This document shows positions 30,373 to 41,997 of a DNA stretch of 58,698 nucleotides, one piece after another (position 1 is the first letter of the stretch; the number at the start of each line of letters is the position of its first letter). Below the pieces are notes generated by a model that saw only the letters and a list, made by a program, of their open reading frames with translations, made no database searches and was not told the origin of the DNA. Position numbers and translations under genes: made by a program. Origin of the DNA: DATENM01 sp045807765 (lineage in GTDB: Bacteria; Acidobacteriota; Blastocatellia; UBA7656). Where the stretch lies: assembly GCA_045807765.1 (NCBI GenBank), contig JBJMGU010000046.1:1-58698 (forward strand), in the 5' to 3' direction.

Positions 30373-33300
30373 ATGACGCGATTCGTCCTCTTCGTGCTTT
30401 TCCTTCTTGCCTGTGCGCTCACATCAACACCGCTGTTTGCCCAGACGGACAGCCCGCCCGATTGGGAGAACCCGCGCGTCTTTGGCATCAACAAAGAGCT
30501 GCCACACGCGACGCTCGTGCCTTATCCGAGCGAACGCGCGGCGCTCGCCGCCGACGCGCAGGCTTCGCCCTTCGTGCGCTCGCTCAACGGCCAGTGGAAG
30601 TTTCATTGGGTCAAGCAGCCATCGGAAAGGCCGTCTCGTTTTTATGAAGTGGATTACGATGTCAGCTCGTGGAAAGAGATTCGCGTGCCGTCGAACTGGG
30701 AGATGGAAGGCTACGGCACGCCCATCTACACGAACATCACTTACCCCTTCAAGCGCGACGCGCCGCGCGTGACCAGCGAACCGCCCATGCAGTACACCGC
30801 TTACAAAGAGCACGATCCTGTAGGCTCGTACCGCCGCACCTTCACCGTCCCGGCGGACTGGCAGGGCCAACAAGTCTTCCTCGTCTTCAATGGCGTCAAC
30901 TCGGCGTTTTATGTCTGGGTCAATGGCAAGCTGGTCGGCTATAGCCAGGATTCGCGGCTGCCTGCGGAGTTCAACGTCACGCGATACTTGAACGCGGGCG
31001 AAAACCTGCTTGCCGTCGAAGTCTACCGCTGGTGCGATGGCAGCTATCTGGAAGATCAGGATTTCTGGCGCATGAGCGGCATCTTCCGCAACGTTGAGCT
31101 GGTGTCGCGCGCGCCGGTCTACATTCGCGATTTTTACGCGCAGACGGCGCTCGACCCGGCATATCGCGACGCCACGCTCAACCTGAACCTGAAAGTAAGG
31201 AATGCCACAAACGACAATCGAGTGATGTCGGTCGAGACCCGCTTGCTCGACGACAAACAGAACAGCGTCTTCGAGCCGGTGGTGACGAAAGCCAATCTCT
31301 CAGCGCAAGGCGAAGCATCGCTAGACATCGCGCAGGCGGTCAAGAACCCGAAGAAGTGGTCGGCGGAAACGCCGAACCTTTATCGCTTGCTGCTGACTTT
31401 GAAAGATGACCGCGGCAAGGTGATCGAGTCAATTCCCTTCTCCATCGGCTTCCGCTCGTCTGAGATCAGGGACGGTCAGTTGCTCTTCAACGGTCGCCCG
31501 CTGATCATCAAAGGCGTCAACCGCCACGAGTTCGACCCCGACCTCGGCCAAGTCGTCACCACCGAGCGCATGATTCAGGACATCAAGCTGATGAAGCAGA
31601 GCAACATTAACGCCGTGCGCACCTGCCACTACCCGAACGTGGTGGAGTGGTACGCGCTCTGCGACCGTTACGGGCTTTATGTGCTGGACGAAGCGAACAT
31701 CGAATCGCACGGCTATGGCGCGAACGAGGCGCAGCGCATCTCGACCGGCGAAGATTACACCGAAGCAATCGTTGACCGTGTTCGCCGCACCATCGAGCGC
31801 GACAAGAATCACCCTTCGATCTTCATCTTCTCGCTCGGCAACGAAGCCGGCGTCGGTCGCAACTTCGAGGCGGCGCGCAACTGGGCGAAGACCTCGCACC
31901 CCGAGCTGCTCATCAGCTACGAGCCGGGCGACAGCCGGCACAGTGATTTTCTCTGCCCGATGTATACGCCGCCTAAAGAGATGCAGCCTTATTGGGAGAA
32001 GCGCGGACGCGGTCGCCCGATGTTCCTTGTCGAGTACGCGCACGCGATGGGCAACAGCACAGGCAACTTTCAAGAATACTGGGACGTCATCGAATCGCAT
32101 CGCCAGATGCACGGCGGCTTCATCTGGGACTGGGTGGATCAGGGCATCCGCAAGCGCGGCGCCAATGGAAAAGAATTTTGGGCCTATGGCGGTGACTTCG
32201 GCGATTTCCCGAACGATGACAACTTCTGCACGAACGGCTTGGTCTTGCCCGACCGCACGCCGCACCCCGGACTGGCGGAGGTCAAGAAGGTTTACCAGTA
32301 CATCAAGATCGAGTCGGTTGATCTGGCGACGGGCCGTCTGCGCGTACGCAACAAGTATCTCTTTAATGATCTGTCGAACATTCGCGGCGCGTGGGAATTG
32401 GAAGAGAACGGCATGGTGATCGAGCGCGGCAGCCTGCCCACACTCAACATCGCTGCCGGCCAGTCGCAAGAGATTCAGCTTGCGACTAAACAAGTGAAGA
32501 CTGCCCCAGGCGCGGAGTATTTTTTGAAAGTGACATTCCGGCTGGCGGCAGATACGCCGTGGGCGGCTAGAGGTCATGTCGTCGCGTGGGATCAACTGAC
32601 GATGCCTTATCAAACGATCCCGGCGCGAGCCCATGACGTTCTAGCGATGCCGCCGTTGAGGATTAGCAATTCAGCTGACGGTTACACCATCGCCAGCACG
32701 CAATTCAAAGCGCGCGTGGGCAGGCAGAGCGGCGCGCTTGAATCTTACGAAGTGAAGGGCAAGCAATTGATCGCCGCGCCACTGGCACCCAACTTCTGGC
32801 GACCGCCGACCGACAATGACCGCGGCAATGATATGCCTAAACGTCAAGGCATCTGGCGCGACGCCGCCGCGAAACGCACAGTTAAAGAGGTCACCGCCGA
32901 ACAGGTCAGCCCGCAGGTGGTCAGAGTCACTGTCGTCGCCACGCTGCCTGCCGGCTCTTCGACGGTGCGCAACGTCTACACCTTTTATGGCAGCGGCGAA
33001 ATCGAAGTTGAGCAGGAGATCACGCCTGCTGGTCAGTTGCCCGACCTGCCGCGCTTCGGCATGCAGATGCGCGTGCCGGGCGAGTTCCGCACCGTCACCT
33101 GGTTTGGGCGCGGGCCGCAGGAGAATTACGGGGATCGCAACACTGCCGCCGCTGTCGGGCGTTATTCTGAACAGGTCGAAAACCTCTTCTTCCCCTACAT
33201 CGAGCCGCAGGAAAGCGGCAACCGCACTGATGTGCGCTGGATTACACTGACCAATCGCAAGGGCTTCGGGTTGAGAGCTACGGGCATGCCGCTGCTGTCG

Positions 33301-33510
33301 GTGAGCGCCTGGCCGTTTCACATGGAAGAGCTTGAGCGGCGCAAGCACCCAAGCGAGATTATGGCGGCGGAAGACATCACAGTGAATCTGGATGACCGGC
33401 AGATGGGCGTCGGCGGCGACAACAGTTGGGGCGCGCTCCAACATCCTGAGTATCGCTTGCCCGCCAGGCCCTACCGTTACCGCTTCCGCATTGAGCCGGT
33501 CGTGCCATAG
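30373..33510 (+). CDS. Secreted beta-galactosidase, glycoside hydrolase family 2 (LacZ type)
   Basis: About 1045 aa. A signal peptide (MTRFVLFVLFLLACALTSTPLFAQ) precedes the five-domain LacZ layout: jelly-roll domain (SLNGQWKFHWVKQPSERP, IRVPSNWEMEGYGTPIYTN), Ig domains, a TIM barrel with SLGNEAGVGRN (acid/base glutamate) and FLVEYAHAMGNSTGN (nucleophile glutamate), then the C-terminal small-chain domain (NFWRPPTDNDRGND). The length matches LacZ-type enzymes. The open frame extends 26 codons further upstream, but that stretch covers the predicted promoter, so the ATG at 30373 is used. It probably complements the polysaccharide locus by removing terminal galactose. Confidence 0.9.
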   Translation: MTRFVLFVLFLLACALTSTPLFAQTDSPPDWENPRVFGINKELPHATLVPYPSERAALAADAQASPFVRSLNGQWKFHWVKQPSERPSRFYEVDYDVSSWKEIRVPSNWEMEGYGTPIYTNITYPFKRDAPRVTSEPPMQYTAYKEHDPVGSYRRTFTVPADWQGQQVFLVFNGVNSAFYVWVNGKLVGYSQDSRLPAEFNVTRYLNAGENLLAVEVYRWCDGSYLEDQDFWRMSGIFRNVELVSRAPVYIRDFYAQTALDPAYRDATLNLNLKVRNATNDNRVMSVETRLLDDKQNSVFEPVVTKANLSAQGEASLDIAQAVKNPKKWSAETPNLYRLLLTLKDDRGKVIESIPFSIGFRSSEIRDGQLLFNGRPLIIKGVNRHEFDPDLGQVVTTERMIQDIKLMKQSNINAVRTCHYPNVVEWYALCDRYGLYVLDEANIESHGYGANEAQRISTGEDYTEAIVDRVRRTIERDKNHPSIFIFSLGNEAGVGRNFEAARNWAKTSHPELLISYEPGDSRHSDFLCPMYTPPKEMQPYWEKRGRGRPMFLVEYAHAMGNSTGNFQEYWDVIESHRQMHGGFIWDWVDQGIRKRGANGKEFWAYGGDFGDFPNDDNFCTNGLVLPDRTPHPGLAEVKKVYQYIKIESVDLATGRLRVRNKYLFNDLSNIRGAWELEENGMVIERGSLPTLNIAAGQSQEIQLATKQVKTAPGAEYFLKVTFRLAADTPWAARGHVVAWDQLTMPYQTIPARAHDVLAMPPLRISNSADGYTIASTQFKARVGRQSGALESYEVKGKQLIAAPLAPNFWRPPTDNDRGNDMPKRQGIWRDAAAKRTVKEVTAEQVSPQVVRVTVVATLPAGSSTVRNVYTFYGSGEIEVEQEITPAGQLPDLPRFGMQMRVPGEFRTVTWFGRGPQENYGDRNTAAAVGRYSEQVENLFFPYIEPQESGNRTDVRWITLTNRKGFGLRATGMPLLSVSAWPFHMEELERRKHPSEIMAAEDITVNLDDRQMGVGGDNSWGALQHPEYRLPARPYRYRFRIEPVVP

Positions 33511-33526
33511 ATGAGTGCTTCAGAAC

Positions 33527-33724
33527 ATCCCCGTAGGGGATGAAGTCAACAGCCGGTGGCAGCGCCACCGGTTAACTGGCATGCCACCGGCCAACGTCGG
33601 AAGACCGCCCGACCCTGAAAGGGTCGCCGTGGCCGCAGACCGCGACCCTTTCAGGGTCGAACCCCGTTCCGACATCTTTCCGTGGGCGTTGCCCACGGCT
33701 ATTGACGCAAGCCCTTGCAGGGCT
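33527..33724. repeat. Cluster of REP-like hairpins
   Basis: At least five small inverted repeats are packed into 200 bp: ATCCCC/GGGGAT (33527-33541); CCGGTGGC/GCCACCGG (33553-33571); GACCCTGAAAGGGTC (33611-33625) with its inverted copy GACCCTTTCAGGGTC (33644-33658); CCGTGGGC/GCCCACGG (33680-33698); and AGCCC/GGGCT (33710-33724). It fills the gap between the GH2 and U32 genes, which point the same way. The form resembles a bacterial interspersed mosaic element built from several REP types. Confidence 0.75.
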
Positions 33725-33792
33725 AACAGCCATCCTAAAATCCTCTCGATTGAATGCTGCTCTGATGATGGCAGGTTTGGTAAACTGTTTGT

Positions 33793-36336
33793 ATGAGTGA
33801 TTGTCCGACGGAAGCGATTCGCCCGCACAAGCCCGAAGTCATGAGCCCTGCCGGCTACTGGCCGCAGATGCAGGCGGCCATCGAAGCTGGAGCCGATGCC
33901 GTTTACTTCGGCCTCAAGCACTTCTCGGCGCGCGCCAAGGTTGGCTTCGCGCTCGCGGAGCTGGCCGACGTGATGCGTGTGTTGCATCGGCGCGGCGTCA
34001 AAGGCTACGTGACCTTTAACACGCTGGTCTTCAATCACGAATTGCGAGACGCGGCGCGAACGCTCGCGGCAATTGCCGACGCTGACGCCGACGCCATCAT
34101 TGTGCAAGACGTTGGCATCGCCCGGCTGGCGCAGCAGATCGCGCCCGACCTTGAAGTCCACGGCAGCACGCAGATGAGCATCACCAGCGCCGAAGGCGTG
34201 CGACTGGCCGAACAATTGGGCATTCGCCGTATCGTGCTGGCGCGCGAGCTGGCGCTTGAAGAGATTCGCGCCATCCGTGCCACGACGGCTTGCGAGCTGG
34301 AGATGTTCGTTCATGGCGCGCTGTGCGTTTCGTATTCCGGCCAGTGCTTCTCGTCAGAAGCCTGGGGCGGGCGCAGCGCCAACCGTGGCCAGTGCGCGCA
34401 AGCCTGCCGCCTGCCCTACGAGATGCTGGTTGACGACCAGCCGCGCCCGCTTGCCGATGCCCGTTACTTGCTCTCGCCCGGCGACCTTTACGCGCTGCGC
34501 CAGATGCCGGAGATTGTCCAGCTCGGCGTTTCGGCTTTGAAAATCGAAGGCCGCTACAAGGATGCAGATTATGTAGCCCTGACCACACAGGCTTATCGTC
34601 GGGCAGTAGACGAGGCATGGGCCGAGCTGCCGTTGAGCATCAGTCAGAAGGAAGAGTTGCAACTTGAGCAGGTCTACTCGCGCGGTCTGGGACCTTACTT
34701 CATCACGGGGACGAATCATCAAACAGTGGTCAGCGGGCGCTCGCCGCGCCATCGCGGCCTGCTGATGGGCCGCGTGACTCGGGTCTTGAACAACGGCGTT
34801 ATCATCATGGCAGAGCCGGCGAGCCAAGCCGTGCCGCTCAAGGCTGGCGACGGTCTGGTCTTTGACGCCGCCAGTTGGCGCAGTCCCGAAGAGCGCGAAG
34901 AAGGCGGTCGCCTTTACAGCTTGACCCGGACGCCGAGCGGCCAGTGGCAGCTTGAGTTTGGCAAAGGGGCGATCAACTTTGCGCGCATCCGCCAGGGCGA
35001 TCTTGTGTGGCGCACGGATGATCCCGATCTCGACAAAGCAGCTCGTCCATTTACGCAAGCCGCCGCGCCGGTACATCGTCAGCCGTTGCAGGTGCGCGTC
35101 ACCGCCCACGAAGGCGAGCCGCTCGCGGTTGAATTTATTCTCGCTGAGCGTCCCGGCATCACGGCGCGTGTCGAATCAGACGAGCCGCTGTCGGCGGCGC
35201 AGAATCGTGCGCTCACGGTTGAATCGCTGCGCGAGCAACTTGGGCGGCTCGGCAACACGCCATACAAGCTGGTTGATCTGCAAGCTAACTTGCAAGGTCG
35301 CCCATTCGCGCCTAGCTCGCTGCTCAACGATCTGCGCCGCCGCGCCGTCGAGATGTTGATCGAGCGACAGGGCCAGTCGCGATCAATGACCATCAACGAT
35401 CCCCTCGCCACGCTTGACGTGGCGCTGGCAAACGCGATTCAAGAGCCGGGGCCTGCGAAAACCGAAGCGCCGCAGTTGCATCTGCTCGTGCGTACGCCTG
35501 ATCAGCTCGACGCAGCGATCCGGCTCAGGCCCGCGAGCGTCACGCTCGATTATCTTGACTTCTATGGTCTGCGCCCGGCGGTCGAGCGTGTGCAGGCCGC
35601 GGGGTTAACGGCACGTGTCGCCAGCCCGCGCGTGTTGAAGCCGGGTGAAGCGCGCATTATCGATTTTCTGCTCAAGCTCGATTGCGCCATCGTCGTGCGC
35701 CCTGCTGGATTGCTCACCGCATTGCAGGAGCAAGCACAACAGCCGCTCATCGGCGATTTCAGTTTGAACGCCGCAAACGGTTTGTCGGCTGATCTGTTTT
35801 TGCGGATGGGATTATCGCGGCTGACGCCGACACATGACTTGAATGCGGCGCAGATTGCCGAGCTGGCGCGTCAGGTCGGCCCGCAGCTTATTGAGGCGGT
35901 GGCTTATCATCACCTGCCAGTGTTTTACACCGAGCATTGCGTCTTCTGCCGTTTTCTTTCCGCAGGCACGAGCTATAAGGACTGTGGCCAGCCGTGCGAG
36001 AAACACCGGGTTGCATTGCGCGATGTCAATGGCCGGGCGCACCCGGTGACCGCCGATGTCGGCTGTCGCAACACAGTCTTTGGCGCAGAAGCGCAGGAGG
36101 CCAGCCGTCATCTCGATCAATGGCTGTGTGCGGGCATTCGCCACTTCCGCCTCGAATTTGTCCATGAGACGGCAGCGCAAGTGGCCAACGTTACAGAAGC
36201 CTTTCAACAACGATTGGCGGGCGATTCATCGAGCAATGAACTGTACGAGCGATTGCGCCGGCAGGCACCACAAGGGACGACTGAAGGCAGCCTCTTCGTC
36301 GCCTCGAACTATCGCGCTTTGCCGTTGTTGCAATAA
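33793..36336 (+). CDS. U32-family protein, RlhA-like (putative iron-sulfur hydroxylase)
   Basis: 847 aa. Residues 15-270 match the U32 catalytic TIM-like domain: AAIEAGADAVYFGLKHFSAR, YVTFNTLVFNHEL, DADAIIVQDVGI, VHGSTQMSI, FVHGALCVSYSGQC and RSANRGQCAQACRLPYE, whose cysteines are the expected 4Fe-4S ligands. A DUF3656-like region follows. The C-terminus has a second cysteine-rich block (EHCVFCRFL, KDCGQPCEKH, VTADVGCRNTVF). The closest known group is RlhA, which hydroxylates 23S rRNA; E. coli RlhA is near 650 aa, so this version is longer. The older 'collagenase' label is probably wrong. It stands alone; the ribosome site is weak. Confidence 0.85.
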   Translation: MSDCPTEAIRPHKPEVMSPAGYWPQMQAAIEAGADAVYFGLKHFSARAKVGFALAELADVMRVLHRRGVKGYVTFNTLVFNHELRDAARTLAAIADADADAIIVQDVGIARLAQQIAPDLEVHGSTQMSITSAEGVRLAEQLGIRRIVLARELALEEIRAIRATTACELEMFVHGALCVSYSGQCFSSEAWGGRSANRGQCAQACRLPYEMLVDDQPRPLADARYLLSPGDLYALRQMPEIVQLGVSALKIEGRYKDADYVALTTQAYRRAVDEAWAELPLSISQKEELQLEQVYSRGLGPYFITGTNHQTVVSGRSPRHRGLLMGRVTRVLNNGVIIMAEPASQAVPLKAGDGLVFDAASWRSPEEREEGGRLYSLTRTPSGQWQLEFGKGAINFARIRQGDLVWRTDDPDLDKAARPFTQAAAPVHRQPLQVRVTAHEGEPLAVEFILAERPGITARVESDEPLSAAQNRALTVESLREQLGRLGNTPYKLVDLQANLQGRPFAPSSLLNDLRRRAVEMLIERQGQSRSMTINDPLATLDVALANAIQEPGPAKTEAPQLHLLVRTPDQLDAAIRLRPASVTLDYLDFYGLRPAVERVQAAGLTARVASPRVLKPGEARIIDFLLKLDCAIVVRPAGLLTALQEQAQQPLIGDFSLNAANGLSADLFLRMGLSRLTPTHDLNAAQIAELARQVGPQLIEAVAYHHLPVFYTEHCVFCRFLSAGTSYKDCGQPCEKHRVALRDVNGRAHPVTADVGCRNTVFGAEAQEASRHLDQWLCAGIRHFRLEFVHETAAQVANVTEAFQQRLAGDSSSNELYERLRRQAPQGTTEGSLFVASNYRALPLLQ

Positions 36337-36341
36337 GAAGG

Positions 36342-36428
36342 AACCACAGATGAACACCGATGAACACTGATGGAAAAGAACTCCACGCTCGCTTTTTTAT
36401 CTGTGTTTATCGGTGTTCATCGGTGGTT
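36342..36428. repeat. Word-type inverted repeat (GAACACCGATGAACAC)
   Basis: The arm AACCACAGATGAACACCGAT... (36342-36371) and its reverse complement (36399-36428) match at 27 of 30 positions, around a 27-nt loop. It occupies the gap between the convergent U32 and NHL-propeller genes, so it may act as a shared transcript end. Confidence 0.88.
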
Positions 36429-36444
36429 ACATTTCCCTTGCCCC

Positions 36445-37503
36445 TTACTTCACGCGCTTGAGCTTGGTGATGCGCCCGCTCGACAGCCATTCGGCGACAT
36501 AGAGATTTCCTTCCGCATCCCAGCGCGGGCAATGCGGGGAGATGAACTGGCCGTCTTTCCATTGCTCGACCGGCACAGGATTCTGGCCGCGCAGCTTCGG
36601 GTCTTCGTTGTCTCCAAGATGCGTAATCACTTTGTTATGCCTGTCGAGAATCGTCACGCGCCCTTGTAGATCGGCGACGACAATATCCATGCCGCGCTGA
36701 TGAAAGTTGCTCGGCAGGCGCAGGTCTTCTGTCACCATCCCATCGGGCTTGCCGTCGAGCGTAAAGAATTGCAAACGGTGATTGGCGCGGTCGGCAACCA
36801 GCACACGCGTCTTTGGGTAGCGCGTGTCTACCCAGATGCCGTGCGGTTGTTTCAACTGCCCGACGCCGTTGCCTTCGCCGCCCCACGAGCGAATGTATTC
36901 GCCCTTGGCGTTGTATTGGTGCACGTAAGACTTGCCATAACCGTCGGTCACATAGAAATCACCGCCAGGCACAAAGGCGATGCCGGTCGGCTTGAACTCG
37001 TCGGCCTTCTGATAAACGCCTGACTCTTGCGGGTAGCCTTTCACCCAGACGACTTCGCCGTCGAGGGTACACTTGGCAAACTCGTGGCGGTTGAAATGTG
37101 TCAGGTAGAGGTACTCCGTCTTGCCTTCGCGGTTCAGCGCCATGCCGTGCGTGCCGTTGCGCCACTCTTTGCCCCAGCCTTTGATGAAGCGGCCATCGGC
37201 ATCAAAGATCATCACGGCGTTGTCGCTGTCGGTGTTCATCAGGACGCGCCGCTGTGAATCGATCACCACCGCGCCGTGAGTGTTGCCGAAGCGAACGCCT
37301 TCGGGCAGCTTCGCCCAATTCTTCACCCACTCGTAACGGTGTGCGCCGCTGCCGAGGATGACCGGAGCGTCACTCGCTGTTTTGGTCGTGATGATCGCCG
37401 GGAACGCACGCGCCGCGCCCGCCGCTGCCATTGTCGCACCGACGCCGGAAAGAAATGCCCGGCGCGACACGCGCTGAGGTTGATTCAACAACGATGATGC
37501 CAT
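36445..37503 (-). CDS. Tat-exported NHL/six-bladed beta-propeller protein
   Basis: 352 aa. A twin-arginine signal (VSRRAFLSGVGATMAAAGAA) precedes repeated NHL-like blades (GNTHGAVVIDSQRRVLM, PTGIAFVPGGDFYVTDGYG, PHGIWVDTRYPKTRVLVADRANHRLQFF, WDAEGNLYVAEW). Such propellers bind sugars or proteins or act as peptidyl-alpha-hydroxyglycine-lyase-like enzymes; none can be assigned. GGAGGATAACTG before the ATG supports the start. It lies 162 bp downstream of the DUF1501 gene on the same strand, with a CACAAAG-type hairpin between, and may end the sugar-transport operon. Tat export implies folding, possibly with a cofactor, before translocation. Confidence 0.82.
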   Translation of the reverse strand: MASSLLNQPQRVSRRAFLSGVGATMAAAGAARAFPAIITTKTASDAPVILGSGAHRYEWVKNWAKLPEGVRFGNTHGAVVIDSQRRVLMNTDSDNAVMIFDADGRFIKGWGKEWRNGTHGMALNREGKTEYLYLTHFNRHEFAKCTLDGEVVWVKGYPQESGVYQKADEFKPTGIAFVPGGDFYVTDGYGKSYVHQYNAKGEYIRSWGGEGNGVGQLKQPHGIWVDTRYPKTRVLVADRANHRLQFFTLDGKPDGMVTEDLRLPSNFHQRGMDIVVADLQGRVTILDRHNKVITHLGDNEDPKLRGQNPVPVEQWKDGQFISPHCPRWDAEGNLYVAEWLSSGRITKLKRVK

Positions 37504-37560
37504 CAGTTATCCTCCGAAATAGATTCACCCTATAGCCGTTTGCAAATGCAAATAGCTTTA

Positions 37561-37632
37561 GCCACAAAGGCACCAAGGCACAAAGCCTCACAATCGCTTT
37601 TGTGTGTCTTGGTGTCTTCGTGCCTTGGTGGC
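37561..37632. repeat. Word-type inverted repeat (CACAAAGGCACCAAGGCAC)
   Basis: GCCACAAAGGCACCAAGGCA... (37561-37590) is followed by an imperfect reverse complement ending CGTGCCTTGGTGGC (to 37632). It lies between the DUF1501 and NHL-propeller genes. It is the same word family as the repeat in the GH9 start (11919-11978). Confidence 0.8.
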
Positions 37633-37665
37633 GATTCCTCTTGCTAAGCTCATCTGAAATCCGCT

Positions 37666-39119
<1,454 letters not shown>

Positions 39120-39120
<1 letters not shown>

Positions 39121-41987
39121 CACTCTTTCGTCAGCGTCTCGTCGAGGTTCAATAAAACATTCGCGACGATGGCGAGCGCCGCCATCTCGGCAGCGTGCCG
39201 ATCGTCGAGTGTTGTCGCGTTGTCTTTGAGCAGCGCTCGCGCCGCCTGCGCGTCGGCGGTGAAGCGCGCCAGTTGCTTTTCGTAGAGTGCGGCGAGCCGT
39301 TCGACCTCACGCGGCGCCGGACGGCGCGACGTGCAGAGGCGAAAGCCGTAAGCCAATCGCACGGCCAGATCGCCTGCCGCTTCAGTGTTCATGCGCTTTG
39401 CCAGGGCGCGCGCCATCTCGACGAAGGCGTCGTCGTTTAGCGTCGTCAACGCCTGCAATGGCGTGTTGGTGCGCGGGCGGCGCACGGTGCATTGCTCGCG
39501 GCTCGGCGCATCGAACGCCGTCAGCATCGGGTAAGGCGAGGTGCGGCGGATGAAGGTGTAGAGGCCGCGACGGTAGCGATCTTCGCCCGCGCTCGTCAGC
39601 CAGCGGTCGGCATTGTAAGGAATGTTCCAGATGCCTTCGGGCTGAACCGGGAAGACGCTCGGCCCGCCAACCTTGCGGCTTAACAAGCCGCTCGCCGCGA
39701 GCATCACGTCGCGCACCATCTCGGCTTCCATGCGAAAGCGTGGGCCGCGCGCCAGCAGCTTGTTATACGGGTCGCGCTCAAGCAACGCGGGCGACACCCG
39801 CGACGATTGCCGATAGGTGGCCGAAGTCACAATCAGCCGGTGCAGCGACTTCATACTCCAGCGCTCGCCCCAGCCGCCGTGCATAAAGCGCATTGCTAAC
39901 CAGTCGAGCAGTTCCGGGTGGGTCGGCGCCTGGCCCTGCTTGCCAAAATCTTCGCTGGTTTCGACCAGGCCGCGCCCGAAGAACGCTTCCCAGAAGCGAT
40001 TGACCGCGACGCGCGCCGCCAGCGGGTTGGCTTCGCTTGCAAGCCAGCGCGCCAGTCCCAAGCGATTCGGCATCTGGTCGGGTGCAAGCGGCGGCAGAAA
40101 GGCCGGGACGTCGGCATAGACGCGCTCGCCTTTGTTGAGATAGCCGCCGCGAACATGAAAATCGGTCGCCGGGCGCTCGAACGATGCGCGCTCGCGCATC
40201 ACTTCGGCGCTCGCAATCTTCAATGCGCCGAGCGCCGCCTGCGCCTCGCTCAACTGCTGGCGCGTCGCCTTCAAAGATGGCGCGATGCCGATGAAATAAT
40301 CGCGCAGTGCCGATTGCTGCTCGGCTTTGCGCTGCCCAGGCAGTATAGGCAATAGCGGGCGCAGCCGCGCGCTGATCCGCGTGATCGTCTCCGGTGGTTT
40401 GGCCGCCGTCACCGACAGGCGCAAGTGGCCGAGCGACTGGCGATTCACCTGATTATCCTGGCGCAGGCGAATTTCGATTCGCGTCTCTTCGGCAACCGCA
40501 AGCGGCGATTTGAAGACGAAGACTGCCTGGCGCGGCAGCCGTGTCTCGTCATTCGTCTCATCAATTGTCCAGCCGCTCGCCGGGACCTTGAGCAGGCCGC
40601 GCACGTCGCCATCATCGGCGAACGCTTCGCTGATCACGGCGCGTTGCCGGGCGTCAGGATTAGCTGCCGTGTAAACTTCGACTTCGATGCCGTGCAGCGC
40701 AAAGATGCCGTAAGGGTCGCGGCCCGGCCCGCCGCGCGGCAGGCCGGCATCGGGCAGCGCTTCGAGCCGAATGGCGGTGACGCCTGTGAGGTTGAGCTTG
40801 CCGGTGATCGTGTAAGTTTCGCTACCCGGATTGCCGCCCGTGGCGAGCAGCGAATGATCGGCAAGCTCGTGGAGCTGAGCGCCTGCTGATGACGAAGCGT
40901 TGACCAATTCAAGCGGCTTCCAGTCACTCGCGGCGCTCACGATGGCGCGCTCCCAGTCCGTCTGCTCGTGTTCGCTTTCGGGCGTCGGTGTTTTCAACTT
41001 CGCTTCGAGCGCAGCAATCTCTTTCAACAACTGCTCGCGCCGCGCCGCTTGCTCGGCGGTTGGCAGCAACAGCGCAGGCTCTTTGACCGAGCGCTCCGAG
41101 CCGCTGCCCTGGACCTGATATTCGCTGTTGTCGAAGAAGGCGAGGAAGCGATAATAGTCCTTCTGCGTGAAGGGATCATACTTGTGATTGTGACACTGTG
41201 CGCAGCCCAGCGTGCTGCCGAGCCAGACGGTCGCGGTCGTGTTGACGCGATCAATCAAAGTCTCCCAGCGCGCCTCTTCAGGATCAATGCCGCCTTCTTG
41301 ATTCAGCAGTGTGTTGCGGTGAAATCCGCTGGCGATCCGCTGCGCCTCAGTGGCGTCGGGCAGCATGTCACCGGCTATCTGTTCGACGGTGAAGCGGTCG
41401 AACGGCATGTCACGGTTGAGCGCATCGATCACCCAGTCGCGATACTTCCACATCGTGCGCCGCTGGTCTTTCTCGTAGCCGTTAGTGTCTGCATAGCGCG
41501 CCAGATCGAGCCACGGTCGCGCCCAGCGCTCGCCATAATGCGGTGACGCCAACAACCGATCAATCACCTTTTCATAAGCGTCGGCGCTCTGGTCGGCGAC
41601 GAACGCTTCGACCGCTTCAACCGAAGGCGGCAGACCCGTCAGATCGAGATAGGCGCGGCGAATCAAGGTCTCTTTTGCGGCTTCCGGCGCAGGCCGCAAG
41701 CCTTCGCGTTCGAGCCGCGCCAGAACGAAGTAATCGATGGCATTGCGCGGCCACGCTGTATTTTTGACAGCAGGGATCGGCGGGCGAACGGGTTTGATGT
41801 AAGCCCAGTGCTTGCCGACCGGCGCGCTCAGTGACTGCGCCACTTCGTCTTTCGCTTGCTGGCCGCGCCCACCGGGTTGCGAGAACGCCGCCATGCCGGC
41901 GCTCGCCAGCAGCGCGACACAAACCAACGATTTCAGCAACCGCCCGCGATAGTTAATGGGTGATCGGAGACTCGCTTTCGGCATCAT
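39120..41987 (-). CDS. DUF1549/DUF1553 (PSCyt2/PSD1) protein
   Basis: About 955 aa, exported. DUF1549 (PSCyt2) covers about residues 60-290: NAIDYFVLARLEREGLRPAP, RRAYLDLTGLPP, SPHYGERWARPWLDLARYADTNGYEKD. A single CxxCH-like sequence, GCAQCHNHKYDPF, could bind haem. The middle part looks like a sugar-binding beta-sandwich. DUF1553 (PSD1) forms the C-terminal third (NRFWEAFFGRGLVETSEDFG, TSATYRQSS, RRPRTNTPLQALTTLND). The start at 41987 follows AGAGGGTAG, only 10 bp after the ABC permease stop, so it is probably in the transporter operon. That linkage suggests a role in extracellular handling of the transported sugar; inference only. Confidence 0.88.
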
Positions 41988-41997
41988 ATCTACCCTC

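Noticed and set aside
33793..36336. Annotation as a collagenase or virulence peptidase (U32 label)
   Set aside because: The cysteine-rich iron-sulfur motifs and overall match to RlhA indicate an RNA- or cofactor-hydroxylating role.
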